A stretch of 31,654 nt of DNA, taken from Poronia punctata (Eukaryota; Ascomycota; Sordariomycetes; Xylariales; Xylariaceae). The translations under genes and the position numbers were made by a program. The notes below the pieces were generated by a model. It worked only from the letters and a program-made list of their open reading frames with translations, was not told where the DNA came from and searched no databases. Below are positions 1 to 13,200 of the stretch, in pieces; position 1 is the first letter of the stretch; the number at the start of each line of letters is the position of its first letter. The stretch lies in assembly GCA_022579005.1 (NCBI GenBank), contig MU401791.1, forward strand, positions 1 to 31,654. The letters run 5' to 3'.

Positions 1-2820
1 CTGCTTTAAAGCTATAAAAAATATTTAAAATAAAGTTAGCTTTAAATTAAAGCTTTAAGCACTTAGTTAAATATTATTTTATAAAATATTAAAAGTAACT
101 ATTATAATATTAATGCAAAAATAGCTGCTTATATTAGTTGCTTATTATAACGTATTTTTAATAAGCTAGGATTTAGTTTACTAAATTAAAGCTATAAAGC
201 AATTAATTAATTTTAAAAGCGTAATTATATTAAGCTATAAGCTAGGCAGCCTGCTAAAGTTTATAGCGTTAATTAAAACTTAACTTTTGCTTTTTTAGCT
301 AAATTAGTGTTTAATATTTTTAAGCGCTATATAAATAGTCTTTTTATTTTTAACTATAATGTTTTAAATAATATAGCTAACTTAATAAATTAATATATTA
401 GCATAACTTAGTGCTTTAAAGATTATATTTTTAAGTATAACGTTAACTTTTTTTAAAAGCAGCTTATTAACTTTAATATTTTATAATTATTAAGCTTTTA
501 TATAAATATTAAGTGCTTATTTTATATTAGCTTCTTTGCTTTTAAGTATATTTTTTATAGTAGCAAAAAGTAAATTAAACATTTTAACTTTTAAAGCAAC
601 TAGTTAAATATTTAATTATAGCAAAATATTTTTGTTTTTTTAAGCAAAAACTTTTATAAGCTTTTAATAAAAGTAAACTTATATAAAAAGTAGCTTATAT
701 TAGTTAATAGCAAACATTTTAGCAGCTATTTTATTATTGCTTTTTTTAACCTTTTTTATAACTTTTATACTATTAAAATTAATAGTAATAATATAAATAA
801 AATCTTAGGTTTAGTTTATATAAACATAGCCTTTGCTTTTATATATAAACAAGTTATTATTTTAGCATAAAGCTTTAATTGTGCTTATATTGCTAGTATA
901 AGCAAAAAGTTTAGTATTAGTAACGTTTTTTATAGCTAAGGCGTTTTGTTAATTTTAAGCATTAGCTACTTATACTAATTAAATATACTTTATTTATAAC
1001 TATTATACTGCTTTAAAAGCTATATTTTATAAAATTAAATTATGCTTTTTAAGTTTATAGTACGCTAAAAAATAAAAGTTATAGTTATTAGCTAGGTTGT
1101 TTTCTTAAATATAGTATAATATTTTAATTTTAATACTTTTATGCTTTTAGCTAAATATAATAACATTATTAAGCAAAGCAATATATTAAATATGCTTAAA
1201 CAAGCGCTTTTTTTTAAAGTACTACTAATTATTAAAGTGCATAATTCTGTTTTTATTAAAGTTATATACTTTTAAACAGTTTTATTATAAGTAAAAGTTT
1301 TTTAAACATATTTAATACTTATAACTAAGTGCTTTTTAATTTAAATAGCTTTAGTAACCTTTTTATTTTTGTTTATTATAGCTGCCTTACTAGTTTATTA
1401 AATATATTATAGCTTATATGCTTTGCTAATTATAATTAATAAAAAGCTAAAAAGCTAGTTAATTTATTATTTTTTATTGTTTTTTTATAGTAACTTTTAG
1501 TTAACTTATTACAATCTTAATTTTTTAAAAATATAAAGTAAAGTTGTTTATAATAATAATAAGCTTTTATTTTATAATAGTTACTAGCTAGCTATTAACT
1601 ATAGCTATACTTTTTACTTATTAAGCATTTTATTAATTTTTAAGCTAAATTATAATAGCTTTAGTAAAGTATAAGTAAAAAAGCTTATTAAGTTTTTTAA
1701 AAAGCTTAAACTTTTTTTTAAATAAGCTAAGATTTTTTTTACTTTGCTTTTAATATTTTTAAAAGCAAAATTTATTTATTACTTAAAAGTTAAGCTTATT
1801 ATAAAAGTTTTTATAAGTAAGTTATTTAAAGTTACTAAATCTTAGCTAATAAAAAAAAAAAATAGCTTAGATTATAAAGTTAAGTATTTTTTGCAAAAAG
1901 CTTTAAACTGCAGCGTTATTAAAATAAGGCTTATTGCAAGCTTTAATATCTTAGTAAAAAAAACAATGTTACTAAAAGTATTTATATAAGCTTTTAATAT
2001 TATTTAACTAAAATATTTTTTTATAGTTATAAAGTATAGCAATAATAAAGAACTTTTACTTAAAATTATTTAAATAAAAATAATGCTTAATAGCGCTATA
2101 AGCAATATTTTAGTTTATATAATCTTTTAAAAAAAAGATTAATTGCTTGTAAACTTTATAAGTTAAAGCGTATTAAGGCAACAATTAAATACAAGCTTTT
2201 AAAGTTATATAATAATTATTAAAGTAGTAAAAAACCTTTTTAAGCTAGTCTATTGCTTTAGTGCTATTAAAAAAAAAGTTAAAACGCTTTAAAAAGTTAA
2301 AATAGGTTATATATTGCTAAAAAATATAAAGGTTATATAAAAAAATAATAAAATAGTTAGTAAAAACTAAAGTTAAGTTTTTATAGCTTATAATTAAAGC
2401 GCTAAAAGTAAAAGTTAAAATAAGTCTTTAAGTAAAAAGTAATAATAAAGCAAAAGTTTTAGCTAACTTAAAAGCTTTAAGCTTTAAGTTAATAATAAAA
2501 AATAAAATAAAGCTAGCTAAATATAAGCAAATAGTTAAAAATATTGCTTTTTAAGTAAAGATAAAGTTTAGTAAACTGCTTTAATATTATTTTAAAGCAA
2601 AAAGTCTAAGTAGTATAAAGTAGCAGCTTAAATTATAGTTTTTATTTATAAAACTATAAAGTCTTATAAAAAGCAACGTGTTAAATAAAAAAAACTATAT
2701 AAAATAACGTAAGCTAAAATAATAAAGTGCAAATATATTAAAAAGCTAGTGTTAACTAAAAAAGGAAAAAAATATAATAAAAAGTTATTAGCTAATATTT
2801 ATATTTAGTTAAGATTTTAA
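1..2820 (+). pseudogene. degraded element, possible transposase relic (weak)
   Basis: This stretch has no open frame and is heavily RIP-mutated. One plus-strand frame (codons starting at 1552, and at 2674 in the same phase) has relatively few stops from about 1610 to 2270. It ends in a lysine-rich tract with TIQN-like residues around 2690-2710, followed by further basic residues. Fungal pogo/Fot1 transposases often end in such a basic tail, and hydrophobic residues at 1552-1660 could be the remains of a DDE region. No catalytic motif can be placed with confidence, so this is a suggestion only. It could equally be another transposon class or a chance reading in biased sequence. No terminal repeats were found. 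Confidence 0.2.
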
Positions 2821-3010
2821 AGGTTTTTGCTTAGGCAAGCTATTAATTTTTAGGGTTTTTATTAAAAGTTTAATTTTTAAGTTGCTTTAGTTTTTAATTG
2901 CTAGCTTATATATATACAGCTTTAAGTATAGCAAACTTTTTTATACTTTATAAAATATGCTACCCTTTTTTATTTATTATAGTATTTAAATTTTTTTAGT
3001 TTTTTTAGTC

Positions 3011-3067
3011 TTTTAGCTGCTTATTTTCTAGTTTTGCTAGTTTTTTAGCTACTTATTTTCTAGTTTT
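3011..3067. repeat. 25-bp direct repeat, two copies
   Basis: A 25-bp unit of the form TTTTAGCTRCTTATTTTC followed by TAGTTTT occurs at 3011-3035 and 3043-3067, 32 bp apart. The copies differ at one position (G at 3019, A at 3051), a RIP-type change. They lie in a T-rich tract that continues to about 3110 with further CTAGTTTT fragments. The tract has no coding signal and may be a degraded untranslated or terminal region of a transposon. Confidence 0.75.
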
Positions 3068-3783
3068 TTTCTAGTCTTTTTATATTTTTAGTTTTTTTAA
3101 ATTATTATTAAAAGTATTTTTTAAGTTATAATTTTGTAGTTTTATTAAACTAAAAGTAGTAGGCTAGCTAAGTTATATTTTATAGTTTTAGCTTTATAGC
3201 TTAATTTGTATAGCTTTTACTGCTTAGTTCTAAACTACAATAACTTAGTTATTTTTAAGGCTTTTTTATAATACGTTATTTTTACACTAAAGCTTTTAGC
3301 TAATTTTTATAGTTTTTAAGGTTTAAAGTAAGCTAATGTTTTATTTTTGTTTTTTTAGTTAAATGTTAGCAGTATTAAAAACTTACTACACTCTTAGCTT
3401 ACGCGTATCTGCATATATAAGCGCGTTATTAATTCCTAGCTTTTTTTTCTTTTTATATAGTTTATTTTATAAAAAAAAACTTTTATAAGTCTTATGTTTA
3501 AGCAAAATTACTATTACAATAAAAATTAAAAATTTCTAAAAATTACTTTAACTTTATACTAAAAAAGGTTTAGCTAAAGTAAACGTATTAACTAGGTTTT
3601 AAAGGCTTTATATTAATTACGGCTTTATAAAGGTATTTTAAAAAGCATAACTTAGTATATTGTATATATAATAAATTACTAAGTATTTAGGTTTAAAAAG
3701 CAACGCAAAAATAATAGCTATATATATAAAAATAGAAATCAAGCTAGCCCCCTTTAGTTTTATAGCTACCTTGTAACGTAAGG
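3068..3783. other. noncoding, less mutated segment
   Basis: No gene is visible. C and G are commoner than in the flanks: there are TC- and CA-containing words near 3388-3412, a GC-bearing stretch at 3413-3440, and a CCCCC run at about 3748. This suggests a segment with fewer copies or a later insertion than the sequence on either side. It may be an edge of the transposon array, but no terminal repeat or target duplication could be assigned. Confidence 0.4.
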
Positions 3784-3809
3784 CGTAACTAGCATGCATG
3801 CTAATTACG
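3784..3809. repeat. 26-bp near-perfect palindrome
   Basis: The 26 bases read the same on both strands around a GCATGC centre (3794-3799), apart from one mismatched pair: C at 3789 against A at 3804. A C-to-T or G-to-A change would explain that mismatch, so the ancestral palindrome was probably perfect. It lies in the less mutated patch just upstream of the dispersed repeat at 3816. It could be a cruciform-prone transposon end or a binding site. Nothing in the sequence decides between these. Confidence 0.7.
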
Positions 3810-3815
3810 TTGCAA

Positions 3816-3912
3816 TATAACTTATTATATTTTTTTTCTTTTTTTATTAGCTAGAAAATAAACTTTATTTAAACTATATTAATAAGTATACTATTACTAT
3901 TAACTTATTATA
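3816..3912 (+). repeat. dispersed repeat R1, copy 1
   Basis: About 97 bp closely match 16784-16880 in the same orientation: a T-run interrupted by one C, then ATTAGCTA, AAATAAACTTTATTTAAAC, and a block with TATTACTATTAAC. The copies differ by a shift in the homopolymer T tracts and by a few transitions (A for G at 3824, G for A at 3854, T for C at 3899 and 3914). Both copies sit in less mutated surroundings. It has no coding capacity and may be a conserved terminal part of a transposon family. Confidence 0.75.
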
Positions 3913-6120
3913 TATTTTTTAGCTTATTTAAACTTTTTACGTTATTTTATTACTTTTTATAAATATAAAATATTTTTAAAAATATTTTAAGCAATATAGC
4001 TTAGTTTAATATAATGCGCGTAATTAAATTAAAAACATTTTTAGTATATAACTTAATTAAGTTAATAAAAGTATAGCTATGCTAAATTAAATAAGCGCTA
4101 ACTTAAAATATTGCTTTAATAAATTAATTTAATAAATTATAATATAACTTAAAAGCAATGCTAATATATTATAAGCGCTTTTTTAAAGCTAGCTAATAAT
4201 TGCTATAAAAGCTTTTTATATAAAGCTTTTATACGCTTTTTAAAAAAAGCTTTTATTTATGCTAGCTAAGTTTAATAGTAACTATAATAAGTAAACTTTA
4301 TAAAAATAGTTTATAAAGTTTAAAATTGCTTAAAATATTAAGTTTATTAGCAATAAGCGTATATAATAGTATATAATTTATAAGCATTTTAAGCTTTTTA
4401 TATAAAAAATAGTTAATAAGTTTTATATAAAAAAAGCTTAAATAAAAAAATATTTTTTTAATACTTTTTTTATATACTTTGCTACTATTTACTATAACTT
4501 TAAGCGCTACTTATAAGCTATAGCTAAGTATTATATACTAAAGCAAAGCTTTTAAAAAAGCTTTAATGCTTTTTTTTTAAGTTTAAAAAATTAATAGCTA
4601 AATTTAAAAGTATATAGTAGCTTAATGCTATAAAGCTTAGCTACTTATAAAGTATATTTAATAATAAGCTTTTAAGCGCTTTAGTAAATATTAAGCTATT
4701 ACTTAATAATTATATTATATATATTAATTATATAATAAAAGTAGCTAAATAGCTTAAAAGTTTTTTAAGCTATAAGTTATAATTATAAAATATTATTATA
4801 GCTTTTTTTTTAATAAATGCTAATAGCAATACTTTTATAATAAGCATTTTTAAAATAAAAAAAAGTATGTATATAAAGCTTTTAAAAAAATTTAAACACT
4901 TAGTTAAATAATAAATAAAAAAAAAGCTATATATTTAATATAAAAAAAGCAGTTACTTTAGTAAAAATTATTTAAATGCTTTAAATAAGCTACTAAAAAG
5001 TACTAATATAAATAATACTAGCTTTATATTAGCTACTTTTAAGCTACTTATAAGTTAAAAACTTAAATTAAAAAATAAATAACTTTTATATATAGCTATA
5101 TATAAAGGTTTAAGCTAAAATTAAATAAGTTATTAAATATTAAAAGCTAAATAAATAATATTTTATTTATTATAACTATATTAATAAAAAATTTAAAGTT
5201 TTATAAAAGTTTTATTAATAATAGTTATAAGTATTATATAAAAGTAAGCAATTAACTTATATAGTACTTAAAGCTTAAGCGTATACTTATAAAATAATAA
5301 GTACTTAAACTAGTAACAAAAGCGTTTTTTGCTTATATATATTTTTTAAAAAATATACTAGTAATAAATAAAATAATTTACTTATAAGTAAATATTAATA
5401 AATATTTAAAATATATTTATATATACGTAATACTAAAGCTTTAATATAACTTAGTACTAAGCAAGCTTTAAATAAATAAAAAAAAGTAGTTTATATAGCT
5501 TATAAAAAGCGTATAGTTATTAAATATACTAAAAGCTTAGTTATAAAAAAAATATAACTTTTAGCTATAAACTGCTTTTTTTAAACTAATTATAGTTTAT
5601 ATTATTATATTTACGTTTATTATACTAGTAATATACTTAGTATAAATAATATATAAAATAAATATAAGTACTATACTAATAAAAGTATTTATAGTATTTA
5701 TAGCTAATATTAATAAAGCTTTTATATTAAAGCAAATAAGTTTTTTAAAAAAAACTTTTTTTTTAAAGCTTGTTAAATTTATAGCTTTTTTAAATAAAGC
5801 TTTATTATATATATTACTTTTTTATTATTTAAGCGTAAATTATATAATTTTTTTAGTTTAAAATAAAAATAAAAATAAAATATAAGTTTTATAAGGTTTT
5901 TTTTATAATATAACTAAAAAAAAGCTACTAATATTATAAAAAATACTTACTAAGCTGCTAAATAAAAGCTTTATTTATATAAGCAGCTTACTAGCTAGCG
6001 CTTTAATACTTTTTATATATAAACTTAAAAGTAGCTTTTGCTTTTATATTAACTATTATATATTAAATAAAGTAACTTATTATAATAATTACTTTTTTTT
6101 ATTAATTTATAAAATATTTA
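3913..6120 (+). other. presumed 5' part (gag/protease) of the gypsy relic
   Basis: No motif could be recognised here, and RIP is intense. The position is directly upstream of a plus-strand reverse transcriptase, in the order usual for Ty3/gypsy elements. The length is right for a degraded gag and protease plus a 5' terminal repeat. This is inferred from position only. No LTR pair and no zinc-knuckle motif were found. Confidence 0.3.
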
Positions 6121-7140
6121 AAATGCTTTTAAAAGTAAAATAGTTTACTAAAGTTAATATATATATTATATTTTATAAAATATATATAGCTTTAAGCAAA
6201 AAGTAAAAAATAATATTTTATATTTATTTTAAGTTATTTAAGTAGCTTATTACTTTTTTTAACTTAAGTAGTATGCTTATAATATTTTAGCGCTATATTA
6301 ATAACGTTTTTTATAAGTTTTTAAATATTTTTTATACTACTTACTTTAATAATATTTTAATTTTTATAAATAGTTTATATAAAAATTATATAAATAAAGT
6401 TAAGCTAATATTAAATTGCTTATAAAATAAAAGCTTAAACTTAAATATTAATAAAAACAAGTTTATTATTAAAAAAACTAAATATTTTAGCTATATTATT
6501 AAAGTTAACGTTAAAGTTAATATAAACTTTTAAAAAAAATATATAATATAAAAATAAAAGCTTTTTACTACGCTTAAAAGTATTTAAAGGTTTTTTAAAT
6601 TTTTAAACTTTTATAAAGATTTTATTAAAAACTATTTACTTTTTACTATACTTTTTACTTTTTTATATAAAAAAGTACTTTATATGTTTAAAAACTAAAG
6701 TAAAACAATATATTTAAAATATTTAAATATTACTTTTTAGCTAAGCTTTAGTTAGCTTATTAAAACTTTAATAAACTAATATATGTTAAAATAAACTACT
6801 TAAAGTAAATATTTAAAAAGTGCTTAAACTAATTAAGTAATAATAGCTATTAATAGCTAGTAGCTTATTATTTTTAATAGCTTATACTAGCTAAAGTAAA
6901 CTATATAATTTATAATAAAAAGCTTTTTATAGTTATAAGCTACTTATATAAATAGTAAGCAAAGCTTTATAGCGTTATTAAAATGTTTATAATAATTATA
7001 AACTATAAAAACCTTATATACTTTATATTAGCTTAAAAGCTAAAAAAACGCTAAGTAAAATAAGCAATAAAACTAATAAAATTTAACTTTATTTTTAAAT
7101 TTTATATAAAGTGCTTAAATAATAAGCTTAATATACTTTT
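6121..7140 (+). pseudogene. Ty3/gypsy reverse transcriptase-RNase H relic
   Basis: Read in the phase starting at 6243, the translation follows the gypsy RT palm domain despite stops. FTKVNI-like residues near 6150 match the FTKxD box. An FFNLSS segment at 6255-6272 matches PFGLSN. YFNN at 6342-6353 stands where the catalytic YxDD belongs, with both Asp codons changed to Asn (GAT to AAT). LNLNINKNKF begins at 6435, KTKYFSYI at 6474-6497, and FFKFLNFYKDFIKNY at 6591-6635, matching the SFLGFANFYRxFI box. RNase H follows: NYKNLIYF at 7001-7024 matches DHKNLxYF after a frame change near 6990, and LNNKLN near 7115 matches the LNxKPDALSR end. Stops replace Trp or Gln. The enzyme would have copied element RNA into DNA and is now dead. 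The domain order places integrase immediately downstream. Confidence 0.9.
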
Positions 7141-7554
7141 ATAAAAAAAATAAAACGCTTTTTAAAAACTAAATAATAAAAAGCTTATAAAGCAAGTTTA
7201 AAAGCTGCTTTTTAATAAGTAGCTTTTTTATAAATAAGCAAAAAAAGCTGCTAATATAATAAGTATATACTAGCTTATAATAAAAAGTAAAAAGCTTTTT
7301 AAAAGTAAAAAGGTTTTTAACTATAAAAATTTTATAAAACTTTAAAGTATAGCGCTTAAAAAAATATAACTTATATAAAAATAGTTATATTAATATAAAA
7401 TAAACTAATTGCTTTTTTTTTTTACTTAAGCTTAAAAGTTTTTATTAGTAAGTATAAGCTTAATATATAAAGTATACTTACTTTTTATAATTAGTTATAA
7501 GTGTTTAATTAAAAACTTTTATATATAATATTAATTTAAAATATTTATAACTTT

Positions 7555-8765
7555 TATATTATAAGCTATTTAAGTTATAAATTAATAATTATAATTATTT
7601 TATATAAGTTTTATTAGCTACTTTTTTTTTATAATATTTATTGCTTTTTAAAAAATTATAATATTTATAGCTAAAAAATAGTTTAATAAAATTAATAATA
7701 AGCTTTGCTTAAGCTACTTTTAATTTTTAAATAATACTAAACCAAGCTTTTAATTAATTTTATAATAAACTTTTTAGTAAAAAAGCTAAGCAACTTAACT
7801 TTTTTTATAATAATAATAAACTAGCTAAGCAAAAATATAGTACTTAAAGTAATATATATAATAAATATAAAAGCTTATACTAAGTAGTTTATAATAAACT
7901 ATTAACAATACTATAGCTTTTTAATAGCTATAACTAATAATAAAAAATTAAATTAAATTAAGCATTTTTAAACTTAACTTTATATATTAATAAGTATTAA
8001 GTAACGCTTTTTTATTATATACTACTTAAAAATAAATAAAGCTACTAAAAAAGCAAACTAAAAAGTATTAGTATACTTATAAGCTTTTATTATATATATA
8101 TAGTTTAATTAAGCAATATTGCTTTTAAATATAATATTTATAATTAATAACTATAATACTTTAATAATAAAGCTAAGCTTTTTTTTTATAATATATAGCT
8201 ATTATATTAATATTATTTTTTTAGTTTGCTTTAGCGCGTTATTTATAAACAATTTATAAATAAAAGCTAAGTACTTTATATAATGCTTAAAAAAAAGCAT
8301 TAAGTTTGCTTAGTTTATAATAATAACAGCTTAGTAATATATAAAAAATTTAGCTAATTAATATTATAAGCTAGCAAAAAGGTTTTAAGTAAAGTAATTA
8401 ATATAGCTTTTATTAAAAAACATTATTACTTTATAGTTTTTATAAAAGCTAGCTTAGCTATATATAAAATATAAGATTATATATATAATTAGCTTATAAG
8501 TAATAAAGTTAAATACTTTATATAGTATATATAATAAGTTTTATATAAAACTTATATATAGTATAAAAAATAATTTTTTTTTTATAAATATAAAATAATA
8601 AATAACTATAACTTTTAGTTTAAAAAAATAAAAAAGCAAAAGTAAAATAAAAAATAAAAGCTATTTTTAAAGCTTTTTAAGTTAAAAGCAGCTTATAAGC
8701 TAAGCACTACTTGCTTATAAAGTAAAAAAAATATACTATTTTAATAAAAAAGCTTTTAAAAAGCT
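7555..8765 (+). pseudogene. Ty3/gypsy integrase relic with possible chromodomain
   Basis: The frame starting at 7741 reads as a gypsy integrase core without an obvious frameshift for about 800 bp. A zinc-binding region precedes it (FY*LLFFYNIYCFLKNYNIYS, near 7606-7667), matching the FYWP...FVxxCxxC region with Cys changed to Tyr. INFIINFL at 7753-7776 matches the first catalytic motif (IDFIxDLP), with Asp changed to Asn at 7756. The N*LSK at 7819-7833 matches DRLSK. TNN at 7933-7941 matches the TSDRG second Asp. ATKKAN*KVLVYL from 8041 matches the TERANQE box, with the catalytic Glu changed to Lys at 8047. The C-terminal part continues to a YIKL-like tail near 8555 that matches VFHVSxL. A basic segment at 8620-8765 may be a chromodomain, which would make this a chromovirus, but that part is weak. 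No 3' LTR was located. Confidence 0.88.
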
Positions 8766-10140
8766 TTTTAAACATAGTTATATTAAATAACTTTAAAAAA
8801 TAATATAAAAATATTTTAAAAAATAATAGCTTAATTGCTATATTTTTTAAAATATGCTTATAAAAAAATAAAAAAAAAAGTTATATAGCTTATAAAATAA
8901 TAATATATAATTAAATTAATTATAAGTATTACTTATTTAATTTACTTTTTATTTTTATTTTTATTTAATTATAATTATAATTATAATTATATATATTTTA
9001 TATACTACTTTTATAACTTTTTTTTAAAAATTCTTTTAAAGCTTTTTATAAGCTACTTAGTTATATTAAATAAGCAAAGTATACATAGCTTAAGCAACTT
9101 GCTTATAATAAGCTTAAAAGTATTTTTTAAAATTTTAATAGCGTTTTAAATATGCTTAAAAATGTTAATAAGCTTGTTTTATATATATTAGTAGCATGCT
9201 AGTACTAAAAAAAATATTACTTATATAATATTTAATAATATAATAATTAGCTATAAAAGTAGTATATAAGCTAAATAAAGTAATAAAGCTAGTTTATAAA
9301 ATAATTAGCTACTTATTTAAAGCGTTTAAGCGTTTTAACTTACTATTTTTTAAAGCTTTTTATAATAATATAAAAGCTTATTATTAGCAACAACTTAAGC
9401 TATATAAGTAGCTTATAAAACATTAACAAAAATAGTAATAAAGCGCTTATATAATATTTATATAAATTATTAGTATTAATATAAAAACTAATAATATAAA
9501 GTATAAATTAAAGCTAATTAAAGTTATTATTAATAAAAAGCTTTTAATATATTAATTAAGTAATGTATATAAAATATAAAAAAAATAGCTAATTATACTA
9601 TTATAAACTTTAAATTTTTTAATATAATTATTATAATAAAGCATACTACTTTTTTTAATAATTAGCTTATAAGCGTTATAAAAAATATAAAGTACTTATA
9701 AATAAAATTAATATAAAAACAATAAAAATTAAACTTAGTAAATATAAAAGTATAATGTTTATAAAAGCGCTTATAAACGTTTGCTAGCTACTTAATAAGC
9801 AACTTATATATAATTACTAACTTTTTTTTTAAAAAAGTTATATTACTTATAATAGCATTTTTTAAGTTATTAAAAAACATAAAAAGCTTTTAAGCGTTAT
9901 TAAAATTAGCTATTATAAAAAAAGTATATAAAAAGCTTATAAATAAATTAAAATAAGTAAAGTAAAATAATTACTATTTAAAAATTAGCATACTACTTAT
10001 AAGCAACTTTTAACTATAGCTAAACTATATAACTACTTTATATAAATTAGTTTATATATATATATAATATAATATATAGCTAAATATATTACTTTATTTA
10101 TAATATATATATAAAATTAATAAAAAAAAATATACTTACT
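8765..10140. other. unidentified RIP-degraded sequence
   Basis: No gene or motif was recognised. The segment presumably includes the 3' end of the gypsy relic and the start of another element. A short (ATAATT)n run of about four units lies at 8968-8991, next to TATTTTT-type repeats at 8947-8965. All surviving C and G are in the GC and AC/GT contexts typical of the heaviest mutation. Confidence 0.4.
8968..8991. repeat. ATAATT microsatellite
   Basis: Four consecutive hexamers of the AATTAT/ATAATT type form a short tandem run in A/T-only sequence. In this composition such runs arise easily by slippage, and no function is suggested. Confidence 0.6.
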
Positions 10141-10240
10141 TAGCTTAGTTTATAAGCTTATAAGGCCTTACTTATAACCTTACTTTTTATACTATACTTT
10201 TTATATATATTTTATAGCGCTAGTAAGTTAAAATTAATTT
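10141..10240 (+). repeat. dispersed repeat R2, copy 1
   Basis: These 100 bp match 15915-16014 without gaps. About five transitions separate the copies: four sites have C or G here and T or A in the other copy, and one site near 10239 is the reverse. Each copy has therefore taken separate RIP hits. The block has an AAGGCCTTA core and a GCGCTAGTAAG segment. It has no coding content and may be part of the terminal region of an element family, since the other copy starts exactly where another repeat ends. Confidence 0.85.
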
Positions 10241-13200
10241 AAAAATAATATATTAATATAATAATATTATATTATATTTTAAATTATTATTTTTTTAAGT
10301 TTACTTACTTTTTTTAATAGCTTTATTATTTATTATAATAGCTGCTGCAAAATTTGTAAAAAGTAAATAGCTTATAAAAAATTTATATAAAAATATTAAC
10401 TTTATTTAGTAAATTAAAAGCTAACTAAGCTAAAAAGCTTAAACTAAACTATTATAGCTTATAAATAATAATGTTTTTATAAGCAATTTTTAGCTATTAG
10501 TTATTTTAAGCTTACTTAAATTATTAACTTAGCTTAAAGTGCTTAATATATTAGTAAAGCATATAATAGCTAACTTAGCTAAAGCTTTAGCTTAAGCAAA
10601 TAAAAACTTAAAGCGTTATAAATAATTAGTTTATACTTGCTACTTTAAGCGCTTTAAGCAATTTAAAGTTAAAAAAGCATAGTTAATAATGCTAACTTAT
10701 ACTTTAAGTATATTATAAGCTTAAAACTAATTTAGCTTTAATTAGTTATTTAATAAGATTTATAAATACTTTTTTATTATTATTATAATTATAAAAAAGT
10801 TTTTTAATATTAATTTTAAGTATATTTAAAGCATTTATTAAAATTAACTTAATATAGCTAACTTAATTAAGCTTTAAGTTAAAGTATATAATATACTTTT
10901 AACGTTTTAATTATATACTAACTAATAAATAAGCATAGTTATAATAATTGCTTTAATAGTAAAACTTAAAGCTTATAATATAAATATTAGCATTTAAATA
11001 TATTGCTTTATAACTTATATAATAATATATATTTGCTTTTTTATAAAGCACTTTAAAGTTATTTAAATAATAAATAACTTTAGCTAATATATTTTTAAGC
11101 TATTAATAATATATAAACTTTAAGCTATTATTATATTTATAATAATATAAATAAAGTTTATTAATATAAGCTTTTATAATATAAATTTTTAAGCTAAGTA
11201 AAATGCTAGTTAAAAGCAATAGTTTTTTTTACTATATATATTAAAATAGTTATTTTAATTAAGTACTACTTTTAATAGCTTATTATTAAGCTATAATACT
11301 TATATTTAATAAAATAAAAGTAAATATAACTTAGTAAAAATATGCTATTGCTACTTTTATATTTATAGCTACTATAAGTTTAAGTTATATAAGGCCTTTA
11401 CTTGCTTTAAAAAAAATTAAAATAATATAGCTAAAAACTAACTATTTTTTAACTAACTTTTAAGCGTTAATAACTTAAAACTAAAGCTGCTTTTAATTTA
11501 AAAACGCTTTTTAAAAAAAAACTAAAACGTTATAAGCTAAATTAGCAAGCTACGCTTTATGCTAACCTAATTAATATATAATATAACTTTTTTTTTTATA
11601 TTTAACTTAAAAAGCTTTTTATTAATTAACTTTTTTTTGCTTTTAAATATATACGCTTAAAAGCTTAGCTTTTTTTAATACTTTAGCAACTTAAAACTAA
11701 TAGTAAGCAAAATTTTGCATTTTAAAGCTTTGCTTAGCTTAATATTGTTTTTAAAACTAGTTTAATTAAAAAACTTTTATTTTATAAACAATAACTATAT
11801 AGTTATTAAGTAGTAAATTGCTATAAACCTAGCTTTTAAAAAAATTATAAAAGTTTTATTTTATATAAAGCTTTTAATTTTATTACTTAGCTTAGTTTTT
11901 AAGTTTAATAAAAGCTATTAGCATATATACTACTTTTTTTACTTTAATAAATAATTAGTTAATAATTATATTTTAGCTAAATATAGTATATTAAAATATA
12001 TTATAATTATAAACATTTTTAATTTAGTTTAATAAGCTAGCTATAAAATATATTTTATTAAAAAAAATTTAAAAAACGCTTTTTAGCTTATATTAGTTAC
12101 GTTATTATAGCATTAGCTGCTTGCTTTTTAATAAAAAAAACGTTTTTATACTAAAAACTACTTGCTTTTTAAGCTTTATTTAGCTTTTTTTTTATTTAAC
12201 TTTTTTATAAAAAGCTTTTATTAAATACTATAAATTTTGCTACTTTAGCTTAGTATTATATATTACTTTAACAACTTTATTTTTATTATTTTAAGGTTAA
12301 TAGCGCGTTATGTGCTTAAAGTATATAATACATACTTTTTTTTTGCTTAGGCCTTTAGCTTTTTTTTTAATAATAAAAAAAATATTAAAAGTACTTATAT
12401 TAAAATACTTAGTATTATAATCAATTTTATATTAATAACTACGTTTTTATTAAATATAAAGCTTTAAAAAGTAAACTACTTAATATTTTTTGCTTTATTA
12501 TAACTTTTAATTATAAAAAATAAGCTTAAGTTTTTAATAAGCTACTTTTTTTTTTGCTTATTAGTTATACTTATTAAAAAAGCTTTTTTAGTTAACTTAT
12601 AGCAATTATTATAATTTTTTTAAAGCTATTAACTATATGCTTTGCTTTTAATAGCATAAGCAAACCTTAAATAGTAAAAAAACTTAATTAAAACGTTTAA
12701 TAAGTTTTTTACGCTTTTAATAAATAATTGCTTAATGTTTTATTTATTTACTAATACTTTAAGCTATAGCTTAAGCAGCTTTTAGTACTAAGCTAGCTTA
12801 GCGTAGTTAAACTAGCATTATTAAAATAGCCTTAAAATAGCTATATATATAAATATAGCTAAGATTAATATAATTATAATTATTTTTACTTTATAATATA
12901 TAATCTAATAATTAAGTATTATAATTATTTATATTAATAATATAATAGCCTAAGCTAATATTATTAACGCTTTAATATAAAACTTGCTTTTTTTAGCTTT
13001 ATTTTATAAAGTGCTAGTAATAGTAGCAATATTAAATATTTTATTATATGTTTGCTGCGTTTTTTTAGCTAATAATAGCTTAGTAAACACTTTTTTATAG
13101 TTTAATACCTAAATATTAACTAATTTTTATTTTACTTAGTAGCTTTTTTTTAAAAAGTACTTTTTTAAGCGCTTTTTTAAGCGTATAGCAAGCTTAATAA

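Noticed and set aside
6121..8560. In-frame TAA/TAG read as glutamine (a ciliate-like genetic code) in an active gene
   Set aside because: Stops also replace tryptophan positions, and catalytic Asp and Glu are changed to Asn and Lys. Codon reassignment cannot explain that; C-to-T and G-to-A mutation can.
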